Shown here: piece after piece, positions 25,301-31,174 of the stretch
How the letters are laid out: each line of letters starts with the position of its first letter
Numbering within the stretch: the stretch's first letter is position 1
Source: VBAS01 sp035318985
Lineage (GTDB): Bacteria > Bacteroidota > Bacteroidia > Chitinophagales > Chitinophagaceae
Reading direction: 5' to 3'
Assembly (NCBI GenBank): GCA_035318985.1
Contig: DATHDP010000105.1
Location: 1 to 45,681, forward strand
DNA: 45,681 nucleotides
Notes under the pieces: generated by a model
Database searches by the model: none
Seen by the model: only the letters and a program-made list of their open reading frames with translations
Told to the model about the DNA's origin: nothing
Program-made: the position numbers and the translations under genes

Positions 25301-25646
25301 TTATTTAAAAGCAATTGAATTAAATCCAAAACTTGCCGTCTACTATGAAAATCTTGGTTTGGCGTATGATGACCTCGGACAATATGATCAGGCGGAAGAT
25401 GCTTATTTAAAAAGTTTAAAAATCGACCCTAATGCTGACCGATGTTTAAATTTAGCTGGGATATTTTATCATACAAAGAGAAATGATTATAAAACAGCTT
25501 TGGAGCTCTACAGCCAGGCAATAAAGATCAATGCTAAAGAGCCGAACTATTTTTTTAACCTTGGGGATGTTTATACTATTTTGAACGATAGTAAGCAAGC
25601 TGCCACTGCTTATGCTACGGCAGAAGAACTTCAAAAAGTAATTTAA
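22314..25646 (+). CDS. Giant tetratricopeptide-repeat protein
   Basis: This 1110-residue cytoplasmic protein has no signal peptide. The first ~165 residues form a distinct, mostly helical domain (MNFDKESISKLIANAYHQAA, then KNILKVFVPLRQKYFEEHF-like segments) without a recognised family. From about 170 to the end it is an almost unbroken array of roughly 25 TPR units, with the usual pattern YENLGLAYE, A-EEYYMEALR and YYQKAIELNP. Many repeats are near identical (YYENLGLAY recurs). Such arrays form superhelical scaffolds that bind peptides or partner proteins. Its place directly after a CHAT protease gene suggests a partner in sensing or substrate binding, since CHAT and TPR domains are often fused or neighbouring. 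A hairpin follows at 25652. Confidence 0.92.
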   Translation: MNFDKESISKLIANAYHQAALDPVNDMFVITELLEKIKTNLVAKQSEPYKAWNGLELDRFRFDKENILKVFVPLRQKYFEEHFENIKKSLQNKFDYKTWFNEYIDAIVYLSGSVFNPLCLHDFPFTTEQKKIVEKCRQMNDLIMDGRWADVFPLTKEFSQCPDLSAFQKSSMLVNIGYIQLFWYPDFEGSIKYFEEASKTDPDNGMVEKGWGAYYLKLQDYDKAIKHFEKAMQMDPIDVENYGQIGACHKERGDYAVAEQWYRNAIKYDFTNTDSYSKLIQLYGQWDAEAEKRNLIPELIYKCELLLPSDKYENMLYNIYRDAGYSYSVAGDYSTSEMYYQKAIDLKPEYTIAKIDFAYINGYQKKYDEAIRILKILETIPNYYDVHLGLAWVYEQVGQFDEALSEHQKCIAIRPEWADKSYNAIGKMYFDQKKDYLQAKKYYQKAIKIREKENIYYDNMIDALDRLDDEESLKEKEDVLIKQFSMNPKNDLVANKLGVLFYNTGKIEEAIPYYQKSIEINPDSNVYYENLGLAYEGIKNVEKAEEYYMEALRHKEESETCNRLGILYYKRNQNNDTDKAIEYYQKAIGLDPENAVLYENLGLAYEQKQMLKEAEEAYIKASEIEKVTGIYFNRLGYFYYTHLKHELAIKYYLKAIEREKDIQLYKTNLALAYEANKEPEKAVDIYLELLAENKADHNVRALLASAQYSMGEAYYKDALQNLLQCCEEDPGNILYKKYLGTLYEEMKEAGKAFDIYNELVKENPNDADSNNKLGVLYYRRGTKEDAQKAISYYNKAIELSPSESIYYQNLALAYEITGDNDKAVTAYEKSIEKASHDDQSYSIYAEFFFKNNQFEKAAELYNKAIEINPNSSLYYQNIGLTYERLNKNKEAEEAYLNLLKIESHNANFHNNLGVFYFQTQQVEKAIQKYKDALALDPDSILFYKNLAIAYQALDKKEEVEETYLTILKKDAGNDEIQNLLGVLYYKTNQVEKAIKNYLKAIELNPKLAVYYENLGLAYDDLGQYDQAEDAYLKSLKIDPNADRCLNLAGIFYHTKRNDYKTALELYSQAIKINAKEPNYFFNLGDVYTILNDSKQAATAYATAEELQKVI

Positions 25647-25651
25647 TAAAA

Positions 25652-25674
25652 GCCCCTCCTGGAAACAGGAAGGG
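25652..25674 (+). terminator. Hairpin after the CHAT/TPR operon
   Basis: GCCC-C-TCCTG pairs with CAGGA-A-GGGC around a GAAA tetraloop, with one mismatch. It lies 5 bases after the stop codon. The U-tract is missing on the plus strand, while an A-run before it would give a U-tract on the minus strand, so it may serve the convergent anti-sigma transcript only partly. Confidence 0.5.
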
Positions 25675-25751
25675 CATACCGGACTTAGTGATCAATATCA
25701 CTAATCAACTTTAACAAACTGGTTTTGATTTTAAATTCTAATAAGCTGTGG

Positions 25752-26270
25752 TCAGGCTTGTTTTTGAAACTTTTTTCTTTTATTGGCAAGTACCCGGTCA
25801 AGCAACACAAGACCCAGCAACACATTCACCATCATAAATCCATTTACAAAATTGTTGTTGAATATCTTACTATAATCAACTTGTGAAAGACGAGAAAGGT
25901 CTATTGAATATTTTGAATCAGTACCTGACGTCCATTCCACTTGTGAAAATCCATAAATAAGAAAAACGGCAATTAACGTGAAGAAAAACCCTGCAATACC
26001 CCAAATGATTTTTTTATTGATATAATTTTTAGTTGCCGGCGCAATATGATATTGAGCAATTTTTTCCATTACATTTTTTGTAAAACGCATGGAAGGATGA
26101 TCTAATTCGGCAGCATTCATTAATTGATGGATCTCCATCAACTCATGGTATTTATTTTTCCACTCAAGATTGCTTTGCAGCAACCTTTCAACAACAGATC
26201 TTTCTTCATTCGAAGAGACCCCGTCAATATAAGCCCACAGTTGTTGCTCGATATTTTGTTCCTGGTTCAT
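25752..26270 (-). CDS. Probable anti-sigma factor, membrane protein
   Basis: This 172-residue protein is encoded 10 bp downstream of an ECF sigma factor gene. The N-terminal cytoplasmic part (about 1-80: IEQQLWAYIDGVSSNEERSVVERLLQSNLEWKNKYHELMEIHQLMNAAELDHPSMRFTKNVM) resembles Bacteroidota anti-sigma domains, but lacks the His/Cys zinc ligands of the classical zinc-binding class. Two membrane helices follow (IIWGIAGFFFTLIAVFLIYGF about 88-108; GFMMVNVLLGLVLLDRVL about 144-161), with a periplasmic loop of about 35 residues between them. It is expected to hold the sigma factor at the membrane. The assignment rests on gene context plus topology. Confidence 0.75.
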   Translation of the reverse strand: MNQEQNIEQQLWAYIDGVSSNEERSVVERLLQSNLEWKNKYHELMEIHQLMNAAELDHPSMRFTKNVMEKIAQYHIAPATKNYINKKIIWGIAGFFFTLIAVFLIYGFSQVEWTSGTDSKYSIDLSRLSQVDYSKIFNNNFVNGFMMVNVLLGLVLLDRVLANKRKKFQKQA

Positions 26271-26280
26271 ACAACACAGT

Positions 26281-26862
26281 TTAATAAATGTTTTTTACTT
26301 CTTCACTAAAATTCTTTTCCATTTTTTCTTTTAATCGTGTTCTTGCCCGATGCAATCTTACTTTCACGGTATTTGTTTCAAGCCTTAGGATCCTGCTTAT
26401 TTCTTCAAGATTTTGCTCGGCTTTATAAAACAAGGTTATTATCTGAGCATCGTCAGGGCTTAGCATGGCAATAGCCTCATTCACCATATTCACTCTTGAT
26501 TTCTGTTCCACCAAATTTGCCCTCAAACCCGAATCCTTGCTATCAGCTACTTCAAATACTTTTTCGTTATCCAACGAATGCACATCCAGTTTCTTTTTTC
26601 TTAAAAAGGTAATGCTGGTAGTACTAGCGATGGTATAAAGCCAGGTGCTGAATTTTGACTCACCTCGGAAATCAGCCAGCGAACGATAGGCTTTAATAAA
26701 GACATCCTGTGCCACTTCTTCCGCATCTTCACGGGTTTTGATCATCCGTAAAACAAGGGTAAAGACATAGGCCTGGTAACGGTTTACCAGTTCAGCATAG
26801 GCATTCTGCTCACCCTTAAGCACCCTGCTTATGATCTCATTATCACCAAGTCCGGTTGACAT
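26281..26862 (-). CDS. ECF-type RNA polymerase sigma factor
   Basis: This 193-residue sigma-70 family group 4 factor shows region 2 (AYAELVNRYQAYVFTLVLRMIKTREDAEEVAQDVFIKAYRSLADFRGESKFSTWLYTIASTTSITFLRKKK, about 21-91). Region 4 (LSPDDAQIITLFYKAEQNLEEISRILRLETNTVKVRLHRARTRLKEKM, about 133-182) has a helix-turn-helix. The probable anti-sigma gene follows immediately. A TGTAACC-N14-GTAGTC element on the minus strand (26873-26900) lies just before the ATG, and two more copies precede the divergent gene at 27097. This suggests that the sigma factor controls itself and its neighbour. The ATG lies only about 10 bases after the -10 box, so the mRNA may be almost leaderless. Confidence 0.93.
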   Translation of the reverse strand: MSTGLGDNEIISRVLKGEQNAYAELVNRYQAYVFTLVLRMIKTREDAEEVAQDVFIKAYRSLADFRGESKFSTWLYTIASTTSITFLRKKKLDVHSLDNEKVFEVADSKDSGLRANLVEQKSRVNMVNEAIAMLSPDDAQIITLFYKAEQNLEEISRILRLETNTVKVRLHRARTRLKEKMEKNFSEEVKNIY

Positions 26863-26872
26863 TCAATAACTA

Positions 26873-26900
26873 AGACTACCAAAGATGAATTTTGGTTACA
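26873..26900 (-). promoter_or_regulatory. ECF-type promoter of the sigma factor gene
   Basis: The minus strand reads TGTAACC (26900-26894), 14 bases, then GTAGTCT (26879-26873). The same boxes at the same spacing occur at 26963 and 27028 on the plus strand. GTAAC and GTC boxes are typical -35 and -10 elements of ECF sigma factors. Confidence 0.7.
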
Positions 26901-26962
26901 ATAAAGTTAGACCTAATTTCTGCTATAATATAGTGTAAGAAGGACAAGAAAAAGCGGCTTTC

Positions 26963-26990
26963 TGTAACCCTGTGATACGACATGTAGTCA
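26963..26990 (+). promoter_or_regulatory. ECF-type promoter P1 of the DUF6249 gene
   Basis: TGTAACC (26963-26969), 14 bases, then GTAGTCA (26984-26990). It is the distal of two tandem copies, 65 bp upstream of P2, and would give a leader of about 100 nt. Confidence 0.6.
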
Positions 26991-27027
26991 TAGTTGTAGA
27001 TCATTTAATTAAAAGTTCTTTTCTGGC

Positions 27028-27055
27028 TGTAACCTGGAATTAAGGCATGTAGTCT
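27028..27055 (+). promoter_or_regulatory. ECF-type promoter P2 of the DUF6249 gene
   Basis: TGTAACC (27028-27034), 14 bases, then GTAGTCT (27049-27055). It matches the sigma-gene copy in both boxes. The ATG lies 41 bases after the -10 box. Confidence 0.68.
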
Positions 27056-27096
27056 AAAAGAACAGGAACAATTTACTAACTATAAAAAATTGATTT

Positions 27097-27456
27097 ATGC
27101 ACGGAACAGAAATGGTGGCAGCAATATTTATCCCGCTGACCTTTTGCGCTTTGATATTTGGGATCGTTTATCTCTATAAAAGAGAAAACCTGGCCATGAT
27201 CGAAAAAGGAATGAATCCTAAGGACAAGTTGTTTCGTCCTGCGCCATTCAGAAGTTTAAAATGGGGTTTATTATTACTTGGAGCAGGCATGGGATTACTT
27301 ATCGCCTTTTTCATTGACATGAACCTTCCTTACAGGATCGAACCAGCTGGAATTTATTTTGCTCTTATTGCAATGGGCGGTGGACTTGGTCTTATCGGTT
27401 CTTATTTCGTGGAGAAAAAGCACTGGTACGATAAGAAAGGTATAAATGGTGAATAA
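27097..27456 (+). CDS. DUF6249-type membrane protein, probable ECF target
   Basis: This 119-residue inner-membrane protein has three predicted helices: MVAAIFIPLTFCALIFGIVYLY (about 6-27), LKWGLLLLGAGMGLLIAFFI (about 54-73) and IYFALIAMGGGLGLIGSYFV (about 86-105). A cytoplasmic loop, KRENLAMIEKGMNPKDKLFRPAPFRS, contains the NxAMIEKGMNP pattern typical of Bacteroidota proteins annotated DUF6249. Function is unknown, though it is often found beside sigma/anti-sigma pairs. Two tandem ECF-type promoters lie upstream. The arrangement suggests that it is a regulon member or takes part in the envelope signal that controls the sigma factor. Confidence 0.82.
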   Translation: MHGTEMVAAIFIPLTFCALIFGIVYLYKRENLAMIEKGMNPKDKLFRPAPFRSLKWGLLLLGAGMGLLIAFFIDMNLPYRIEPAGIYFALIAMGGGLGLIGSYFVEKKHWYDKKGINGE

Positions 27457-27488
27457 ATCCTCATTATAAATTCCACCTTATCCTCATC

Positions 27489-27514
27489 AAGCAATGCGCC
27501 ACAGCGGATTGCTT
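27489..27514 (+). terminator. Terminator between the DUF6249 gene and the S41 protease gene
   Basis: AAGCAAT-G-CGC pairs with GCG-G-ATTGCTT around a CACA loop with one mismatch, followed by TTTATTTTT on the plus strand. The S41 stop codon starts two bases after the stem, so the hairpin serves the plus-strand gene and possibly also the minus-strand gene. Confidence 0.7.
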
Positions 27515-27515
27515 T

Positions 27516-29108
27516 TTATTTTTCTAAAACTTCCAATGCTTTTTTTATTGCTGGATCATCACCATTCACTACTTCATAAAAACCTTTTGATCTCCATTTA
27601 AACCTGGCAAGCTGAGCCTTTATTCTTTTTTGTAAATAATCTTTATCAGCTCCCGAAAGCGGTTTCAGATCGATGCTGTCTTTTGCAGCATAAGCGACCA
27701 ACTCTTGCCACATGCTTTCAAGGTTATTATAGTTTGCAGTAAAATCCTGTGGTGTGGTAAACTTATTTATTTCATCTATGTGGCGGATATAATAAGTGTA
27801 CATGAAAATATTTAATGAGCCACTCAGATAGAGCCTGCTTACATTTCTGTGAAGGCTGCCGGTATCAAGACCCACAAAATATTTTGGCGTAATACCGCCT
27901 CCGCCATAAACCGTGTCACCACATTGGGTTTTATAAACTTTACCATTAACAACTTTAGCAGTATCAAGATGATTGACCTCGCCATTCTCATATCGGTCAG
28001 CTATTTCTTCTAGATACTTTTCTTTTCCATTTTGGTAGGATCGTTGGATGCTTCGTCCTTTTGGGGTATAATATCTTGCCACTGTCAATCGAATAGCTCC
28101 CCCATCACTTAAAGAATATTGTTGCTGTACAAGGCCCTTTCCAAATGTTCTGCGACCAATAATAGTTGCACGGCACCAATCCTGTAATGCACCTGCAAGT
28201 ACTTCGCTGGCACTTGCTGAAAGTTCATCAACCAGTACCACAAGACCGCCTTGTTCAAACAATCCGGGACGTCTGCATTTGTAATCTATTCTTTCTACAT
28301 TAGCGCCTTGTGTATAAACAACAAGTTTCTCATCGCTTAAAAATTCATCGGCAATTTCTACTGCTTCATTCATCAGCCCGCCGCCATTGCCACGCAGGTC
28401 AAGTACCAGGTTGGTAAGCTTATTTTTCTGCAAGGCCTCCAGCGATTGCATAAATTCTTCATAAGCCGTTTCAGAAAATTTATTCAGCTTTATATAACCA
28501 GTGTTTTGATCAAGCATGTAAGAAGCATCAATTGCCGGAATAGGAATGGTGCCTCTTGTTATTGATATTTCTTTTTGTTCATTTTTTCTTAGCACAATGA
28601 TCTTTACGGGAGAACCTCTTTCGCCACGTATTTTCTTTTTTATCTCATCTGAGGAAATAGATGTGCCAGCAACATTTTCATTATTTACTTTAATGATCTT
28701 ATCACCCACCTGCACACCGGCTTTATCGCTTGGGCCATCGGCAAGTAGATGCACTATGTGAACGGTATCAGAAAAAATATTGAATTCTACGCGGATCCCT
28801 TCAAAGTTGCCGATCAGGTCCTCATTTACTTCCTGCAAATGTGATGCGGGAATATATATTGAATGCGGATCCAGGTGACTCATCATCTCATCGATCGCAT
28901 TGCCTTGCAAAGAGTCAGTGTTTACTGGATCAACATATCGTTGTTTAACGAGATCCAGTATTTGTTGCAAGGAACTCTTTTTGTCTGCCTTAAAAAAACC
29001 GGATCCTGAGGGAGTATTCTCTCTTAGCTTAAATCCAAAAAACATTCCCCCGATCAGCACAATTGAAAATATCAACGGAAGCCATACTTGTAATTTTTTA
29101 TTACCCAT
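27516..29108 (-). CDS. C-terminal processing peptidase (S41 family)
   Basis: This is a periplasmic serine protease of the CtpA/Prc type. From the preferred ATG at 29108 it has 530 residues; a TTG at 29138 would add 10. An N-terminal membrane anchor or signal (LQVWLPLIFSIVLIGGMFFGF) comes first. A PDZ domain lies around residues 100-185 (FNIFSDTVHIVHLLADGPSDKAGVQVGDKIIKVN). The S41 core shows GYIKLNKFSE, LVLDLRGNGGG, and DELSASASEVLAGAL with the nucleophile Ser about 299. IIGRRTFGKGLVQQ holds the general-base Lys about 324, 25 residues later as in Prc. A C-terminal helical region of about 120 residues completes it. It trims or degrades envelope proteins; specific targets are unknown. Confidence 0.92.
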   Translation of the reverse strand: MGNKKLQVWLPLIFSIVLIGGMFFGFKLRENTPSGSGFFKADKKSSLQQILDLVKQRYVDPVNTDSLQGNAIDEMMSHLDPHSIYIPASHLQEVNEDLIGNFEGIRVEFNIFSDTVHIVHLLADGPSDKAGVQVGDKIIKVNNENVAGTSISSDEIKKKIRGERGSPVKIIVLRKNEQKEISITRGTIPIPAIDASYMLDQNTGYIKLNKFSETAYEEFMQSLEALQKNKLTNLVLDLRGNGGGLMNEAVEIADEFLSDEKLVVYTQGANVERIDYKCRRPGLFEQGGLVVLVDELSASASEVLAGALQDWCRATIIGRRTFGKGLVQQQYSLSDGGAIRLTVARYYTPKGRSIQRSYQNGKEKYLEEIADRYENGEVNHLDTAKVVNGKVYKTQCGDTVYGGGGITPKYFVGLDTGSLHRNVSRLYLSGSLNIFMYTYYIRHIDEINKFTTPQDFTANYNNLESMWQELVAYAAKDSIDLKPLSGADKDYLQKRIKAQLARFKWRSKGFYEVVNGDDPAIKKALEVLEK

Positions 29109-29276
29109 CGTTACTTGTTTCTTTGTATTTTGATGCAAAATAGAGAAAAGTTTCTGGTTGCTGTTGCATTGTGCAGGTTTCCGGGTTCTTATGAATAAGA
29201 GTTAATAAGATTTTATGATTATCATTAAGACGGAAACAAAATATTCAGTAACGATAAGCCATTAAACCTGAAAATA

Positions 29277-30116
29277 ATGATAAAACTTGTTTGCGATAGC
29301 GGAGCTACGAAGGCAGAATGGTGTCTTGTAAACAATGGAAAAAAGAAAACTTTTTTTACACAAGGCATCAGTCCTTACTTTTTAAATATTGAACAAATAA
29401 AAGATCTGCTGCAAAAAGAGCTCAAACCAAAGCTTAAGAATATAAAAGTTGATGAAATTTATTATTATGGTACAGGCTGCGCCAATCCTGCAAATGCCCG
29501 GTTGGTAAAAAAAGCTATTCAACTTGTGTTTACCAATACAAAAAAAGTTGAAGTAACACATGACCTTATGGCTGCTGCACGATCGGTTTGTGGAAAGAAA
29601 AAAGGTGTAGTTGCTAACCTGGGTACTGGATCATTTTGTTGTTATTATGATGGAAAAAAGATCGTGAAGCAAATTCCAGGTATCGGTTACATTCTGGGTG
29701 ATGAGGGGAGCGGAGCTTATCTTGGAAAAAAAGTTATTCAATATTATTTATACGAAACATTTGATGATGATCTTCGAGCAAGATTTAATGCAAAATATAT
29801 AACTAACAGGAGTGAGATACTGGAAAACGTATATAAAAAGCCATTGCCTAACCGCTATCTTGCATCTTATACATTATTCCTTGCTGAAAACAGGGGGCAT
29901 TTTATGATCGATAATATTATTGAAGATGGCTTGAATGAATTTTTCTTTTATCATCTTTGTAAGTTTAGAGAATCCTGGGTAATGCCTATACACTTTGTAG
30001 GAAGTGTAGCATTTGGTTTTAAGGATGTGTTGCAGCAACTTTGCAGCACTTACGAATTTGAAATGGGTAAGATTATAAAAAATCCGATGGAAGGATTAGT
30101 AGCATATCATAGTTAG
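29277..30116 (+). CDS. BadF/BadG-family kinase, probable N-acetylglucosamine kinase
   Basis: This 279-residue sugar kinase has the ASKHA fold. The phosphate-1 motif is LVCDSGATKAEWCLV near the N-terminus, phosphate-2 is ANLGTGSFCCYYDGK (about 116-130), and GYILGDEGSGAYLGKK (about 139-154) is the usual BadF/BadG signature. It lies 14 bp before murQ. MurQ yields GlcNAc-6-phosphate from MurNAc-6-phosphate, so a kinase acting on GlcNAc or MurNAc fits a peptidoglycan-recycling pair. Which amino sugar it prefers cannot be read from the sequence. Confidence 0.85.
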   Translation: MIKLVCDSGATKAEWCLVNNGKKKTFFTQGISPYFLNIEQIKDLLQKELKPKLKNIKVDEIYYYGTGCANPANARLVKKAIQLVFTNTKKVEVTHDLMAAARSVCGKKKGVVANLGTGSFCCYYDGKKIVKQIPGIGYILGDEGSGAYLGKKVIQYYLYETFDDDLRARFNAKYITNRSEILENVYKKPLPNRYLASYTLFLAENRGHFMIDNIIEDGLNEFFFYHLCKFRESWVMPIHFVGSVAFGFKDVLQQLCSTYEFEMGKIIKNPMEGLVAYHS

Positions 30117-30130
30117 GAGGAAATTTAATT

Positions 30131-30946
30131 ATGTCATTTGAAAGAATAACAGAGCAACCAAGTAATTACAGGCATTTAGATAAAATGTCGGTGTCAGAGC
30201 TTTTGGTAAGTATAAATAATGAGGATAAAACGGTTCCGTACGCCATAGAAAGGGCTATTCCACAAGTTGAGAAGCTTGTAGAAGCAGCCAGTGATAAAAT
30301 GCTAAGTGGAGGAAGATTGTTTTATGTTGGTGCGGGAACAAGCGGTCGTTTGGGCGTTGTAGATGCGAGTGAATGTCCCCCAACTTATGGAGTGCCTTAC
30401 GGATTAGTAAATGCAATAATTGCCGGAGGAGAAAAGGCGATCACTATGGCTGTTGAATATGCAGAAGACAATAAAGAAGAAGGCTGGAATGACCTGGTTA
30501 AAAATAAGATTTCGGATAAAGATTTTGTGATAGGTATTGCGGCAAGCGGCACCACGCCTTATGTATTGGGTGCATTGGAAGGTTGCAAAGCCTTGGGCAT
30601 ACTAACAGGTAGCATTACCAATAATCCTGGATCGCCATTAGCAAGAGTGGCTGATTACCCGGTTGAAATTGAAGTGGGACCTGAGTTTGTTACCGGCAGC
30701 ACAAGAATGAAAAGCGGCACTTCTCAAAAACTCGTGTTGAATATGATTTCCACAGCCATTATGATCCAACTCGGCAGGGTGGAGGATAACAAAATGGTGA
30801 ATATGCAACTTACAAATGAAAAACTGATAGACCGTGGTACCAAAATGCTGATGGAAAAGCTAAAGATGAATAGCTACGATAACGCCAAAGAACTACTCCT
30901 TAAATATGGCAGCGTAAAAAAAGCCGTTGAGAATTATTTAAAATAA
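30131..30946 (+). CDS. murQ: N-acetylmuramic acid 6-phosphate etherase
   Basis: This enzyme cleaves the lactyl ether of MurNAc-6-phosphate to GlcNAc-6-phosphate and lactate during peptidoglycan recycling. The 271 residues form a SIS fold: RITEQPSNYRHLDKMSVSELL, then GGRLFYVGAGTSGRLGVVDASECPPTYGVP (catalytic-region Glu 81), GIAASGTTPYVLGALEGCKALGILTGSITNNPGSPLA, and EVGPEFVTGSTRMKSGTSQKLVLNMIST. It is slightly shorter than E. coli MurQ (about 298). A clear AGGAGG lies 9 bases before the ATG (within 30116-30121), a rare strong ribosome binding site here. It is co-directional with the kinase gene. Confidence 0.95.
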   Translation: MSFERITEQPSNYRHLDKMSVSELLVSINNEDKTVPYAIERAIPQVEKLVEAASDKMLSGGRLFYVGAGTSGRLGVVDASECPPTYGVPYGLVNAIIAGGEKAITMAVEYAEDNKEEGWNDLVKNKISDKDFVIGIAASGTTPYVLGALEGCKALGILTGSITNNPGSPLARVADYPVEIEVGPEFVTGSTRMKSGTSQKLVLNMISTAIMIQLGRVEDNKMVNMQLTNEKLIDRGTKMLMEKLKMNSYDNAKELLLKYGSVKKAVENYLK

Positions 30947-30957
30947 CGAGTGTTATT
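30944..30957. repeat. Palindromic 14-mer also present at 12779
   Basis: TAACGAGTGTTATT is identical to 12779-12792. Here the extended form AATAAC-GAGT-GTTATT is a perfect 6-bp inverted repeat with a 4-base loop. It overlaps the murQ stop codon. Confidence 0.5.
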
Positions 30958-30995
30958 GCTTTTCTTTTTTATCTTGTAACCCTAACGGTTCCGTA

Positions 30996-31082
30996 GTGAA
31001 ATTACATCTTTTACATATCGTTTCTTCTGTGGCAACTGATACTTCATTTGCCACTATTACTACAACTACAATCCCGCAATAG
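30996..31082 (+). CDS. Candidate threonine/isoleucine-rich leader peptide of the thr operon
   Basis: A GTG at 30996 opens a 28-codon frame that ends at TAG 31080-31082. The second half reads ATDTSFATITTTTIPQ, with seven Thr and Ile codons clustered at 31053-31073 (ACT ATT ACT ACA ACT ACA ATC). This is the pattern of the E. coli thrL leader, where scarce charged tRNA stalls the ribosome. The codon run is followed by a perfect hairpin (31071-31088), and thrA starts 93 bases after the stop. Weak points are the GTG start, no ribosome binding site and no U-tract after the hairpin. It is a regulatory leader rather than a functional protein, if real. Confidence 0.5.
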   Translation: MKLHLLHIVSSVATDTSFATITTTTIPQ

Positions 31083-31088
31083 CGGGAT
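31071..31088 (+). promoter_or_regulatory. Hairpin overlapping the end of the thr leader peptide
   Basis: ATCCCGC-AATA-GCGGGAT is a perfect 7-bp stem with a 4-base loop. It includes the last sense codons and stop of the candidate leader peptide, so a ribosome stalled on the Thr codons would affect its folding. A second short stem, CGAC-AAGA-GTCG, lies at about 31126-31137. Neither has a U-tract. Confidence 0.5.
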
Positions 31089-31174
31089 AAATTACCATAT
31101 CAAACACCGGGCAATAAGCTGTAAACGACAAGAGTCGCTTAAGTAACTTTATAAAATCATTTCAACAAAATAAT

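Noticed and set aside
22314..25646. Internal DNA repeats in the TPR gene as a mobile or tandem repeat
   Set aside because: The periodicity follows the 34-residue protein repeat and DNA copies are diverged, so it is explained by TPR structure.
30974..31000. TGTAACC...GTAGTG resembling the ECF promoter, upstream of the thr leader
   Set aside because: The spacing is 11 instead of 14 bases and the -10 box lacks the GTC, so it does not match the three strong copies.
31126..31138. ACAAGAGTCGC, possible seventh copy of the dispersed repeat
   Set aside because: It is too short and degenerate, and the flanks shared by the other copies are absent.
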